DNA of 64,000 nt from Certhia americana (lineage: Eukaryota > Chordata > Aves > Passeriformes > Certhiidae). Location of the stretch: NCBI GenBank assembly GCA_018697195.1, contig CM031872.1, positions 10,963,341-11,027,340 on the forward strand, given 5' to 3'. Positions within the stretch are counted from its first letter, which is position 1, and each line of letters opens with the position of its first letter. Of the stretch, positions 23,901 through 38,900 are shown piece after piece. The notes under the pieces were generated by a model. That model worked only from the letters and a program-made list of their open reading frames with translations. It searched no databases and was not told the DNA's origin. Position numbers and translations under genes: made by a program.

Positions 23901-26900
23901 TCCTTGCACCAGAAAAAGTTATTTGAGCTGCCAGTCCGTGATAAATTAAGGAACACATAACATGTTTCAATATCTGTTAATGAATGAGTCATATTAATAA
24001 TAAAGAAAAGGGAATGCTTTGTGTACTGCATGGGAAAAGGTTTATCCTTGCTCATATAATTGGATCAAATTTCTTTTGTGATTTAACCGGAAATATCCCT
24101 GAAGGGAAATCTTGCAGGCAAATGACCGAGCATCAGAGAGGTCTATTTGTGTGAAATAAAAGTTAATTTTGAAGAGAGATAGTTGATAGTGTGTTTGAGA
24201 GAAATGTGCTGCAAAGGATCTAGGATTGTACAAATACGTACAAGTTTTTTTATAAATTTTTAAAAATAGAAAGTGAGTAGTAGAGTAGGTGATCCCTCTA
24301 TTGCTTCCCAGCCTTCCATGGTCTGGGCTTGCTCCAGGGTCTCAAGTACCCCCTTGCAGAGCCTGTTCCTGAAATGTCTCTGTAGAAAAGTGGCTTTCAT
24401 CAAGCTGGGACACTCATATTTTGCTGTGTATTGTGCTGCTACTCTGTGAGGAGCCCAGTTGTGCACAAGGACCTCTGTGTGATAGGTGTTGCCCAGACTT
24501 AGAACAGACATCTGTGCCTAGTGGGGAAATCGTGTTACAAGGCTGGCCCTCCACCAGCAGCTCAGCTCCTTCCAGAATTATGAGGACTTTCTGTTTTTAG
24601 ACTGGTTGAAACCCAGACGTGTCCAAATTTTAATACGATAAGCCTGCCTTGGAGAAGAAAGTAACCAAAGTGTTGGGGATTTTCCCCCCCTAAAATTCTA
24701 GCTTTTTTTCAGGCAGTTTTTGAAGCTGTGCAATGCCTGGCCATGATGGGGAGCTGAGGAGAGGGTGGCAGGCTGTTGAAAATAAGGGGGTTTTCTCCTC
24801 CTCTTCTATTCTCCTAAGCAGGAAATTTTGAATTCCAGTGCTGTCCCTGTAGCTGTTCAGTCCTCCCTTGCTGGTGCTTCCCAGATGTCCAAGGCTAAAG
24901 GGTCAATTTGTGGCAGTGGCCATTTTTCCTGTAGGAATATTTCTTTTCTTGGAAGAAAACAGTCCAGGTCCTTTCTCTGCAGGGGAAATGTCACTCACTG
25001 CTCAGAACATAGTGCCAGTGTGGGGAGAAGCCTTTTGGTGTGTTTTCTGAACTCCTTTATAAGCTGACTTTTACCACAGGCATTAGCACCTGAGAAAGCA
25101 GAGTGTTCTCTCTTCTCTCTTCAGTCCTAGCAGAGTTTTGCATTTCTGAAAAGGACCTTTCTGGGACATGGGAGAACTGTGCCACTAGTGGCTGGGCAGA
25201 AATACATTGGGAAGACCCTGAAGTAAATATGTCCATCTGTCAGAGTGCACTAGAATGTAACTTAATAATTTCCTGGGACATCTCAGTTCTTTGCTGCCAG
25301 GCTGACTACTCGCCCCTGGGGAAATGATTACAGGAATCCTTTGCTATCTAAGCAAGTTGATTCAGGAGTAATTTCCTAATTTCCAGCACCAATTCCTGAA
25401 CTCTGTGTGCTTTAATTCAAGCCTTCCACAGCAAGTTTGGCCTTGCTGAGTTTGGAGCTCAGAAGGCACCTTGCTCCCTGCAGCACTGCTGTGAGCAGAG
25501 GAAGCAGTGCAAGGGGGGTTGTGGTGTGGAGAGGGAGAAGTATAAATTAGCAGCAGGAGGAAATGGCAAGATTTCCCTTATCCTCAGGGTCTGATATATT
25601 TTCCTTTCAGACAAGCTCATTTAATTTTCCGTTTGCAATTTGAAGCTCAGAGAGCTAAGATTAATAAAAAGTCCCTTTTGCACCAGGAAGTTTCCCAGCA
25701 GCAGCTTAGAATAAATCCTGTAATCATTTGGTGGGATCGGTCATTGTTGCTAATGCTACCGTGGGAAACTGAGAAGGGTTAAACTTTATTGTGGCTGCCA
25801 TGAGCTGCTTCAGGAACTGTTCAGGCTGGTTAACAGCTCAGCTGTTTGGCTTGAGAAGAGAGAGTGTATCTGCTGCTGCTGAATTTCTCCTTGATCTCTG
25901 CTCTTGCTTTGTGTGATAACAGGGTGGGTGTTCTCTGCCATTAGTTTGCAGAAGGAGCAGGCAAGGAGCCAGAGAGACGAGAGCCGCAGTGCCAGGAGCA
26001 GTAGCTCACCACAGGAGGCTTCAGCTTTGCTGATCCCTGTGAAGGGAGGGCAGGGGCAGAGCACTGATATCCTCATCCCGCTGCCAGCAGCAGGAAACCT
26101 TCCTGCCCTCTTGGAGCACTCCCCTCTGCTCCTGATGAAGTTCGCCAGGGGTGCCCTAAAGGGACAGTGGAGAGGTCTCTGCAGGCACTGTGTAATCTGA
26201 GTTTGGGGTGAGGGTGGAGGTGTCTCTCGTGAGGGCAGGGGCTGGGCACCTTGCTGATGGACATCTCCTGTTCTCCCTGTGGAGCCCTGCACCTGAGGTG
26301 GGGCTGCATCCATCATTTGTCAGTAGCTGGGCCCTGATCCAGGCCCATTCTCCTCTGGCTGCCTCTCCAGATGCACATTTTCCTTGCGTGTATTTCAGTG
26401 TTGCTCTCCCAGGCAAAGCCAGTTGTGGGATGTGGGGCTCTTGCCCGAGAGCTTGAGTCTCTTGTCTGAGAACATGGGCTGGGTGATAGAAGCAGAGGGG
26501 AAATGAGTCACTAGGAAGGCACAGTCTACATCCCATCCAACCCAGCTACCAAGAAACAGAGATATGTGAGAAGCACAGAGTGTCCTCACAGTGTGTCACT
26601 TCTCACCTCTGCCTGTGTCCATCCACTGCCCTGGTCCCCTTCCAGCTCAACTGGCTTCAAATTTAAAAGGGATCACATTATTACATTCTGCAGTTACTGC
26701 AGTGGCTAGCACCTTTTAGCCAGTCATCCCACTGTCACCTTATCCCTCTGACACCTCAAGAAAGCTAAAAATTAGTTTTAAGGGATGACAAATCAAAGCA
26801 CAGTGGCAGGGATTCCTGAATTGTATACTTCTTTGTGCTTTCCCAGCTAGAAGCCTTTCTCTCAACTCTGTATTCCCTCTCCAGTGCCATTAACTCTCAC

Positions 26901-29900
26901 CTTATTTTTGTGTTAGCTTCAGTCTGTTTTGAGCAGCCCACAGCTTTGGAGAAGGTTTTTGCTCAAGCAGCCAAGTACAATTGCAGCTGCTATTAGCAGG
27001 AAGGTGGAAAAGGTCACCTCAATTCTGGTACATGAGGAACACCATGCTCAGACAGTTGCATCTCCTCTTTTACTTCTTCTAAGGGTGTAACTGGGGATGT
27101 GTTTAGGTGGAGGAGAGATGAAGGACTTGGATTAATCTCTGATAAACTCTATTAAAAGTGTTGCTGCCTCAGTTGCACTGAGGTTTGTGGTTTGATAGTT
27201 GTCATCCCAACTAAAAGGGCAGGGGGATATTTTTAATAAAAGCTGGGATTCTGGTGCACAATTATACACGAGTCTTAAAAACCCCCTACAATTATGTGTC
27301 TATTTGCACAGCTGTATAATTGCATTATGCACGGGGCCCTGAGCTGGCACAATGGCAGGTTAAAACACTGGGATATTGCTAAAATGAGGGTCAGCTGTAT
27401 CAATGAGGGTTGTTAATACAAAGACCAGTAATACTGTCTCGCCGAGAGAAGTGTCCCACACTGTGGAGAGTGGACATCTCCAGGGCAGGCAGGGCTGGGC
27501 AGCAGCAGGGGCTCATATGGTGACAAAGGTCCATCCCTGTGTGTCACAATGAGGGACATTAGCTCTTCTGTGCTGTGTAGGCTCTTTTAAAAGAGGCCTT
27601 TTCTTGTTATCTTTACTACAGGGTTAAAAAGTTACAATTTATTTGTTGTGCATATAAATGAATAGCACAGAGGACACTGGGTTTTCCTTATGCCTTCCTT
27701 GGCTTTTTTTTTTTCTACTGTGCTAAGTTTGGCTCTTAAAATAGATCACTTTTGTACAACTTAATGCACTGTTTACGTGTGGGAGGGTTGGTAATATCAG
27801 GGGAGTATGAATTCATCTTATTTATCCATACAGATTACCTGTATGGTTCAGGCAAGTTTTCTCTTTCCAAGATCTTTTCCTGGGCATGAGAGTTAGGGTA
27901 GGGATTTCCTGGGTCAATTTTTTTCTTACTGAATCACATCCTTGATGACTCCTGGGAGCTGCTCTGGAGCTCATGAGCTTTTTGGCTCCTGCTCATGGGC
28001 AGTACCAGCCTGAGCAGGTCTGAGCAGCAGGACCAGCCTCACTTAGTGCAGGGAGGAAATCCCACAGGGATGACCCAGTGGGAAGGGAGCAAGGCCAGAA
28101 TGTGTCTCTGGGGCTCATCCTACACCTGCCCCATGCGCTGCACCTTCATCCTTGTGGGATGTTGCTCCTGGGACCTGCAGTCCCACCTGACATACAGTCA
28201 CAGAGCTCAGGCTGCCTTCCAAACACCCTTCCGTTGGCTGCTCTGGATGTGTCTCCCCACTGGATGCAGTGGAAACTTGTCTTTTGTAACAAGCTACCAG
28301 AATATAAATCCTCTGGGAGACACTTTAATTAACAGTTATTCTTGTCAGACGTGTTTGGCTTGGGGAAAAAGAAGTTTTGAGGAGTTACGAGGAGTTGCAG
28401 ATGGCTCTCCAGAAATCCAACTTCTCCAGCCCATTGAAAAAAAGAATAAATAGATGAACAAATTCAAAGGAGTTCGAACCTCTTTGGTTAAGTATTTTTC
28501 CTTAACCTGTTTCAGATCAGTGCACAGCTGGGGTCCTGATATCTCCACTTTGTTCCTACTCTCTTCCAAGAGCCCCACTAATCTGACATGTATGACTCGA
28601 CCTTTCCTTTGCTGCAGAACCGTATTTAAGAATTTCCAACATTGGCACCAAGTTTATTACATTTTATAACCTGCTGCTCTAAAATATGAAGTGCTGGGGT
28701 TACACATAATCGTAGATTATGTTGTAATTCATGTAGGAACCTACAATACCAAGAGCTGCACATGTCCAGCTGACAGAGATTAGAACACACAGTGTGCTTC
28801 CCCTGCCAAGGTGCTAACACAGAGTAGGAAAATCCAGAGCTGGGAGACACTTGTGTTACTCCTATGGTACAGCACAGATCCAGGAGAGGGGGAAGCATGA
28901 GGCCCAGCTGTGATCCTAGGAATGCAGGCTGCAGCAGAAAGACAGGGATGTTCTGTCTCTACTCTATGGAAATATGTGCTCCTGCAGATGTTTTTGTGCG
29001 TAGCTTTTTATCCCTTTATAGTAATAGCATAAGTTTTAGCTGTAGTGCTGTAATTGGCACTTCTCCCCAAGTCTTCTCCAAATGACTGTGTTATGAGTCT
29101 CTGTGAAGCACTGTCAGGAGCACTATCCTGTTATAGAACCATCACTAATATCTGTTTTTGTTTTTCTAGGGACCACCAGGTCTGCCGGGCTTACCAGGAC
29201 CCCCTGGCAAGAGAGGTTCTCGAGTAAGTATTTTACAAACTTCCATCCATTTGTATTTGAATCTGCCTGTCCTGTTGTTCCAAGGGCTGTTGTAGTTCCT
29301 GTGGCTGAGCAGTGATTTCTTCAGGCCCCTCTCTGTTGAGATCTGGTCTCCTTCTCTCTCATTCCCAGCAGGAGGTTTTCAGGAGGCCACACTGGTGATT
29401 TGCAGCCTCCCTGAGCAAGGGGAAGGATGTTTCCAAATGGCTGTCAGAAGAATGAGATCTGTCTGTCTCCTTTTGTTTCCAGTATCTGTTCCTTCCTGCA
29501 AACTCACTGCTGAATATTAGTTTTGGCTGCTTTTTGTACTCCCCTTCATTCTCCCCAGCTTCAGAAATTGTTCAGTTCAAGGTCCTTCATTTGTGGGACC
29601 ATGGTCCAGGACCAAGGACTCAACACACACCGAGATGAAGTTTTTTGTTCCCCAGACTGAGAGCTACTCTCTGACTCCTTTTCAAGCTCTAAAGCAGAAT
29701 GCCTTATCTGTTCAGGAATTTGCAGTGGCTCTCGCAGAATTTCTTCCTCCCCATATGACATTCTGATGCAGATCTTTGAACATTGAGTGCTGTGCTGAGG
29801 AAACATCTGGAGCTGAGTGCTGCAGCTAGCTGTGAGAAAAGCCTTCTGCGCTGGCCCAGCTCTCCCAGGGCTGGGCAGTGTGCCTGACCTGGATACGGGG

Positions 29901-32900
29901 GAGTGCTGGCACTGTTCTCCTGGCAGCACGGTGCTGTTTTCCTGGGAGCACAGAGCTGTCCCACAGGGTGCAGCCATGGAACCCCTTTCCTCAGCACTGC
30001 ACTGGTGTGGGCTGGGAATCCAAAGGTGCGAGTGTCCAAGGCTGGAAGAGGGAATATTTGTATCCGTGATCCAGGCAGCATCCTGGCCTGGCAGCAGAGG
30101 GAGATTTCCTCACACATACTTGGCTAAAACTCAACCCCCATGTAATGTCTTTAAAGAACAAGCAAGAGGCTGAGAGCTGGGAGGCTCGGCATTCCCCCAG
30201 GACACTTGTTACACTCATGTGAGATCTCACAGTAACCAGCAAAAATAAACTCATCTCTTTTCTCCAACACTGAAATGCAGGTCTGCAGGACCCCTGGAGC
30301 CTGTGCCTGTGTGAACAGCCCTGAAAGCTGGTTTGGGCTGTAAGTGAGCAGGGTTAGGCAGCAGCAGGCTGATGTTTATGGATGGAAGAATCTGTTCCAC
30401 GTTAGAGAAGTTTTTTAGTGAAGCATCCTCCCTGATTATCTTCTGTCACAAATGCCCAAGCAGCTCCCACATCAGTAGATTGCCCAGAGTCTACATTTTT
30501 TGGCATGCCCATTAAAGCTGGAAGTTGGTTCCTACCCCAGTTCATTGCTTATGAGGGGGGCTTGTTGTTACTTCTGGCAATCCTGTGGTTTGCAATCTAA
30601 ACTCCAGGTCTGGAGTCCCCAGCTGCATCCCCTGCCTGCTGTGTGAGTGACCAAATTTCAGCTCTACATCCCAGTTCCACTTGAGTTTCTTCTGAAGGAG
30701 ATAACATCATGGAAGCTGTGTCATAATTGTCTGTTGTTCTCCAGCTGGGGCATGCTTCATCCTATATTTAAGATGATCCTCTGAAAGACAATAAGCAGCA
30801 GAGGGTTTCTGAGCTCAGTCCATGCCAGAGGTTCTGAGAATTGGTTCAGGAAAAAGTTCCCAGTTAGGAAATGCTCAGCACAGCTGAGTCTGGCTTGGCT
30901 CAGACCCCTAAGAAGGGGCTGTGCTAATTTTGGGAGGGGGCAGAAGGGTCACTCTATGAATGTCTGGCCTGGAGCACTGGAGACAGGACTGCTCTGTGTA
31001 TGAATTGTTTTGGCTTTAGGATGTGTTTCTCCTGGTAATTTTTTCTTGTGTCTCTGGGGTTTAGGGATTTCATTGGAAAATGGATCTGCCAGGAACTAAG
31101 ACAGGCTTAGGGGAATTCTTGCATCTTTTGCTTTTGTTATGCTTGAAAAACTTAAAAATAAATGTGCAACATTGCACAGGTCATGTTCTACCTCTCCTAA
31201 CCTGATCCTCCAGAAAAGCAGTTGCAGAGTTCTTCTACCAGCCCATGGATAAGACATGAGGTGTCCAATCAGGCTACAGCCCAAGTTTGCAGCTCCAGAG
31301 GAGAGGTGAACATTGCAGGCAACTTTGCTGGATGCAGAGGAAAGGAAAGATCTTTTTATCACCAATGCAATTTATGTCCTAATGCATGAGATTAATTGCC
31401 CTTGTTGTAATTTTTATAATTTCGATGTTATACAGTTGCCTGGTGCATTTGAAAATCCAGTAGCAGCACTTGACTTTCTGTAGCTGTGAAGTTTCCTCAT
31501 GCTGGTGTGTAATGCAGAATTTCCACCCAATATTGTCTCCTCTCTTTGTTCCCCCCTGTTGGTCAGGATATAATGAAATCTCTGATTAGCCTTTGCTTTG
31601 AGAGTGAGACTGTGGTGGGCCTGTAAAAAATTCTGGCAGCTCTCATGGATCTCTCTCCAGGTTCTCAGCAGATGGGTATCACCAGACCTGCCTGTGTAGT
31701 CTGATAGTGGCTCTTCCATGTAGGCAATGCCATCTGCTTTGCAAAAACACCTCCCAGATTCTGTAACAGCATGGGACAGGTTCTGATTGGGACATATCTC
31801 AGCATTCAAGAGCAATCCAAGGCAGGGTAGCAGAGTGGATAATGTGGTAATCTTGTTGAAAATTACAATTTCTCCATTTTTAAAAGCCAAGCCCCATTTC
31901 AGAAGCATGGAATTAATTGTACACCCTATCATTCCAGCAGCAGGGCCCCACTGAGACAGAATCAGGCTATTCCTATGCTCTGCTCTCTGCAGCTATGAAA
32001 GCAAATTTTCATTTTCATAACAAGTGAAAACTGAGTGTTTTCTCATTATTTCCTGAGGGACTCCAAGAGAAATGAGTTAAAAATTGCAATAGGAATGGCT
32101 AATAACACCATCTCAGGAGTTCTCCAATCTGTAGAGATATTGCTGTACTGACATGTGTGCCCTCCAGGAAGGGTTTCTCTGTTTATATCCAGCTAGGGTG
32201 GTTTTCAGCTTTCATGTCTGCATTAAAGAATTTGAGACATAAGAAGGGGTCTGTCCACACTGCTTGTTCTTGGATGAATGTGCTGTGTGCCTGATCACAT
32301 GTCTGTGTAAGATCCAAGGAAATGGCAGTGTTGGCAATGAAGGATTTCCCCAGTTTTATATGATGTGAAATGCCAGGCAGGTCATGGAACAGCTTTTCAA
32401 TGCTGTAAGGGTGAGTGGTGACACTGGGTGACACCCCCAGTTCTGTGCAAGCCACATGTGTTAAGCTTTTATTTCTGACTTTTGCAACTCTTCAAACATC
32501 AGGGTGTCCCAGGGAGGCAGAGGCTGGGGCTGGGATTTGCTCTCAGGGGTGTGCCAACAAGCTTCACAAGGAGCTGTCAACAAAGGGCTCCTACTGGAGC
32601 AATAATTCCTTCACTACTGTAGCTTGTTCCTGGCTCGCCACAGGCTCTGTGAGCTTCACCCAGTGCTATCTGCATGAGGGGCTTTGGGCAGCGCCTCTGC
32701 ATCCACCACAAATGGTGACTCATCCCACTGGGGTGGTTTGACCAGCAGAGTGGCCATGGCTTGAGCAGTCTGCAGAAAAGTGCTGTGAGGAGTGACACTT
32801 GGTCTTAAAATCTGCCTTCCAGCTGAGGCTGTGGAAATCCAGTTACTTGTTTTGCCTTTACATGAAAGAAACAGCAAGTCTCAGGTACATGCCAGTCAGG

Positions 32901-35900
32901 AGTCCAGTTTGTGGGATGGTTTGGGTTGAAAGTGACCTTAAAGATCATCTTGTTCCAACCTGACACCATGGGCAGGGAGCCTTCCACTACACCAGGCTGC
33001 TCCAAGCCCTGTCCAACCTGGCCTTGGTTATTTGCTCAGCCCCCATGACAGCAAGCAAAGAGCAACAGTCAAACTTTCCAAACCAAATAATTCAGGCAGC
33101 CAGATGCCACTGGAAGTCACTCCTTCTCCAACAGGTGAGCAAACGCAGCTACAAAGAGGGTTTCATCCCTGTCCACACAACAGGTCAGAGAGAGAATCAG
33201 CAATAAAAAGCCTGATGTGCTGTAATTGCTCCTAGTTTATTCAAACTCTGAGGCCCTGTGGGAGAAATCCAAATGGATGGGTGAAGGGAATACATATGCA
33301 CTCCCTGATGCTTCAGAATGAACTTGCCATCCTCCTGTGAACTGCAGCAGCTTGAAAGACTGGGAGGTCTCAGTGTAACATGTTCCTGTTACATTTGGTC
33401 TGTGGTTGGAAAAAATCTCCCTTCAAAGTGCAGGGCTTCCCTCCTGAAACAAGCAGCTCAGTCAGCTGTGGAGATTCCCCAGTATCCTCATTCCATTAAG
33501 AAGATTTTCCAATTTCTGAAAAGTGTTTAAAGAAACAATTTGCTTGGCTTCACTTCCAATATTTAGCTCTTTTTCAGCAAGCCAGAGGTCACAGTGGGAT
33601 CTGTAGGTCAGAAGCAAAAAAAGTTGCTTTACACAAAAAAACCCCAAGACATAATGAGTTTCAAATGAACGGTCCTTCCTCTGACTGGAGCTCTCTAGCA
33701 TTTAGCAGGAGTTGGGAGGATTTTTTCCCCTCCTTGTGAATGCTGGAGCATTGGGGGAAGCTTTGCACAGTCACACTTTTGTTAATTTTTCATGGGCTGT
33801 GAACTGCTAGGCATAAAAGCACTTCTGTGAGCAGGGTCCCATCTCCAGGCATCCCCGAGCTGAACTGGGTGGCTCAGTGTCCTTCTCAAGCAGCATGGTT
33901 CACGAAGAAGACAATCCAGAGAGATGGGAAATCCCTCCTTGCTTGGAGAACACATTCAGGGATTGTTCTGGTCTCCGTGCCACAGAGAAGCCTCAGGCTG
34001 CTGCTGTCCCATGGTAAAATTTTCCATGGAGTTTCTGGTACAAGGCTTGGAAGCTTTCAGATGCAAGTCTGCCTGCTGCTAGATTGGATTGTTTCAGCAG
34101 ATATAGGAAGGGGTGGGGAAAGGAGCACCCAAGCAAACAGTGACACATACAGTGGGATTTTTTCATTTAGTGGTCTCAGCATTGTCCTACCCTGTGTGTT
34201 AATTAGAAGAGCAAAACTGATGCATTGATGAGAAATATATTTAGGAGAACCCAAATTTCTAGGTGGGAGTGGTAAAATAATTTATCCAATATAGCAATTA
34301 ATTGTTGCTGACAGCTCCTGAGGCAGCTGCTCTCCTGCACCTTTTGTTACTCAGCCCATCTAATTGTACCACACAGCATCTTCCTCCTCTGCCAAGAACG
34401 TGGGTGGAATTCCAAATTCAGGACTCACCATGTTGGAACACATCAAGATCAATTTTTTTTCTTTTCCGTTTTTTAGGACTGCTGGCAGACTACACCCTTT
34501 TCTCTCCACAGCTGCCAGAGCAGTTTCAAATGTCTAACACAAGCCCCAGAACTGGTCACAGCAGTTTCCTTCATGCCAGACTGGACTTCTCACTATCATT
34601 TCATTACCAGGATGTGGCCACTTCTACTAGGATAAGACCACATCAGTCTTTAGGGACAGGATGAATCTCTGACCTTCCTTTGCCTGGATTACACTGGATA
34701 CACTCTGTCAGACTCACTGAACTCAGTGGTGAAGGCTCTGTTTTGTCTCAAGAGTCTCTGTTTTCATAATCATACTTTTAATCACTAGAAACTGTGACTG
34801 GACTCTTCTTCTCTCCTCCCCTCCTTCTGCTTAAGGCTTTTTAGGATTTTGTTGCTGTGCTTTCCTTTACTCTGGAAGACCTGCACCAGATTTTGCTGGG
34901 GGTGTGATTAGTTTCTTATCCAGGAGCTCTGGGTTGGCAGCTGAGCTTCCCACATCCCAGGTTTCCTCCTGGAAAACTTCACTTTAATCTGGGAGTCACC
35001 ACACCGAGCTGCTCCCTCCAGCTTGACACTGTTGTAAGCCTGCCCTGGGCTGTGGTGGAGCACAGACTTCAAATGACTGCACTGATGCAGGCTTTGGGCC
35101 AAGCTGCCTCACTCCAAAGTTGAATTACACTGAATTCCCTCCTCAAATCCAGCAGCAGGCTGGATTTATGAATGCTGTTCAGAGCTACCTCGATTATTGC
35201 TTATGTTTAAAAGCTTTTTAGGAACTCATCTTTTGTAGATGTTCTGCTGGCCTGATTTATGTCACTTATTATTCATTTGCCTTCATATCTGAGACTTGAA
35301 AGGCTTGAGCTGAAGCATTTCTGCCACCACAGACTTGTTGAATTACCTCAAGCAGCACATTCAGTCTCTGTTTCAGTGTTCCACCCAATAATGTGGGCAG
35401 GTGATTCCACACTTTGCTGGGAAGATGAATTTATATAAGACTCCTCAGTGTCCAGGTATTCTGGATACAATAGCTGTATGGGTTTTCAAGTGAGAAGTTG
35501 ATACTCAAGTACCTTGATTTTAATTAAAGCTCTTTCAGTTTCACTGGAAATTCACAGATTGGCTAAACAGGAGAATTCCAGGTGAAAATTTGAAAGGAAA
35601 TGAAGAATGGGGCAATAAATGCATTTGGGTTCAGGTTGAAAATTTGGAAGGAATTTAAGAATGGGATGTTAATTTGGGTAAAAACTGCCATTTGAAAAGT
35701 TCAGTCTCAATTTTTTAGTTAAAATGCCTCTTGCAGCAGAGCAGCATGTTGTAAAATAAGACTGAGCATTCAGCAACTGTCTGTACCACAAGATGCAATT
35801 AAAAAAGACATTTTTTTATTAAAATGCAGTAAAAATAAAACTGAATAGAGATCAGTGCACTAATATTCTCTCAGAAGACAGCAAGGGCATTGAACTTGGA

Positions 35901-38900
35901 TGGCAGTGGCTTATTTAGCTGCAGTGATTTTCCTTGGAAATCAGAGCCTGAAGATTTTGTCCCCAAAATGCTCATTGGAAATCCTACAGCTGAAGGAGTG
36001 CCTGAGTGGTGTTTTATCCCCTTGCCTGTACTCCCCTAACTTGAGGGTACATAAAGACCTCCTCATGGTAGTGTAGAGCTCTCACACGTTCTTGGCAGAA
36101 TCCTTGGAGTTGAATTTTCAGGTTGTTTCATCTCCCAGGAACGTGTTCAAGAGGACTTAGAGTTGTTATTACTTCTTCCTGAAAGGTTAGCAGATCTTCT
36201 GTGCTGTGTATAATCCAGGCATAAACTATTCTTAGCTGCTTATTCAGATAACTCCTTAAATAGTCTTCGGAAAATACGCAGGGCGTTTTTAAAGTATGAT
36301 GTAAAAGGAGATACTGGTGTATGTGATTTGAGGTAGATACTCTGACAGTGTCACTGACTTGTGAGAACTAAGGAAAAATATAGATTTAACTATGTGAAAT
36401 GTGGATTTAAAGAGTTTACTTGGACTTACTGCTATTCCCACTGTTTTGCTGTCTGATTAACCACTTTGTTTACAACTTCTAAAGACAAAAATCTGGTTGG
36501 CTTGTATGGAAAATGAGTTCATCCCAAAGAGCAGAACAGTTTTCCTTTAGCAATTACTTCTGTTCTCTTCAATTCTGAGCAAAAAAAAAAAAAAAAAGTT
36601 GTTAACACCCCCACACACTTCCGTTCCCCTCTGCCTGCTTCCATCCCCTTCTGCTGGGGCTCCTCCCAGAGCCTGGACTCCCCTGACCTGTGGAATGTTT
36701 GGTTTACCCAAATTATCTCAGTGTCATGACATCTCCTGTGGTGACAGACACATGTCCCCTTCCACAGAGGCTGGTGGGAACCCAGAGCTGAGTTTCCCTC
36801 CGTGGGTGCCAGGGAGGGTCCCAGTGCCACCATCCCCCTGCCAGGGCACCCCAGGGCTCTGGGGCTGTGTCTCAAGTCTGGCACAGCACAGCCAGAGGCT
36901 TTTGGCAGCTCCAGGATTCATGCAGATTCCCACCATCTCCTTTTGACTCAGTTTTGTGTTTGTTGTATGTTTTAGGGTCCCCCAGGCCCCCATGGAAACC
37001 CCGGCTCACCTGGCCCCCCAGGACTGAAAGTAAGTATGAACTGCTGTGAGGAGCTTTCACTTTCCCATCCCACAGGACATCCTGGGGGAAGGACAGCTTC
37101 ATTTTCTCCTGCTCTAGACAAAAAGACAGTAACTGAAACCATTTCTGCTTCCCTCCTGCTCTCTCAGGGGCTCTCCAGCAGCACAACTGAGGCCTTTTCC
37201 TGTGCCCAGAGAGACCTTGCTCTGTGACTCCATCCTTGGTTCTCCTGAATTTCAAATTTCAAATCCAAATTAGGATCCTGCTTAAGCTATGCCTGTGCCA
37301 GGGCACAAACTGCTGTGTCAGACAAGGGCAGTGGAATCCTCCCACTCCAGAGCTCCACCAACTCTGAATTTCTTTGCTTTCTCATTTCTCTCCTCTGGAT
37401 TTTGCAGCCTGTTCCTCTACCTTTGAGTCTGGACAGTGGCAGGAGTGACTGGCAGCACCCAGAGTCTTCCTCTGCTTTCCTTCTCCTGAAACTCCTCCTT
37501 CTCTCCTTCTCTCTCTCCAGAGTTTCTATGAACTCTGAGCTCCATCAGTTGTCCCAACTTGATCTCATGGCTTCCTTCTAAATGCTCTCACCTCTCCCAG
37601 GAGTGCTCACAGACCTCCTGCAGTGCCTGTGTTTTGTCCTTTTCTCCTGCACACACATTCCCTCCGGGTGGCAGCTGGAGCACGGTGAGGTGGGAGTCAC
37701 CCCCTGCAGCTGGACCCTCTCCCTTTGCCTGGGATTGAGCACAGATGTGGCTTGGGAGGGGTCCTAACCCAGTGTGCAGCAAAACCCTTCCAAAAGGTGC
37801 TTTAATTCCCAGCTCATTCCATGTATAACGCTTTGCGTACCTAAAGACTGAAGTTCCTGGAAAACTGGTTTGGATTGCTTTGGTATTATTGTTTACAAAG
37901 GAATAGGTTTATATTTCTAGCATCTGTGTTGGACTAAAGAACAATGGTGTTTGCAGAGGCAATACTTAACAGAGATTTTCAGTACCAGGGGCACTGTAGG
38001 ACATCTCAGCCAAACAGAGAAAGGTACGAGCAATAGTTCTGTCTTCTTGTGATCTCATCAGTAGGCAAAGATGTTATGAGCACTATTGATGCTATGGGAA
38101 AAAGATATTGGAAACTTGGCATGCTGCCTCTACGTGATTAAAAATTAGGCACTGGAGACATGCTGGTGAACAGCAGCTGGTTTAAATTCCACATAAAGCC
38201 TGAAAAGTGAGCCTGTAAAAGTTCTACGTCTTAGTGCTCTGCATTTATTCTCCATCAATGACTTCCAGATCACACTTGTTGAGTTTTATAAGTCAAATCA
38301 AACTTCTTTTATCTAACTTCCAGCCCTGCAAATCCAGCCTGGTCCAAGCTGTAGAGTCAAACTATGTTTCTATGGTAAAGGATTTTTTTAAAACACTTTT
38401 GGCCTAATGACTTGTCAGAAATCATCATTTGGCTGTAAAGCTACATTCAGTTGGTTACCTAATAGAACTAAAGTCCCATTGTAAGCATTTTTCCTCCATC
38501 TCAATGCACAGTCTGGCAGCATGAAGTCTCAGTGGATGGGGAGCTGTAAGTCTGCAGCAGAGATCTGGTGTCATCAGGCTCTGTGATATGTTTTATTTTT
38601 GTCCAGCCATCGTTTGCAGGATTGGTCTGTTCACGGTGCTTTGTCAAAAGAAGTATTAGGTTTGCAATATGTGAGAGCTGGAGTTCAGCCCAGGCCACAG
38701 CATAGGTTTACCTCTAGCAGGGGGAGCCTGGTGAGCCGTGGTTACATCATCTCTGCCTCAGAAATGCTCTTTGGAAGGTGTGGATCAGATGCCAGAGTTT
38801 TGACTCCCCTCCTTCCCTCCAATTCTCTGGTGTTTCAGAAGTCACAGAAAATGGGCTTTGCTCCAAAAAGTGGTTTTCTTCCCCTTATGTTTGAACTGCC

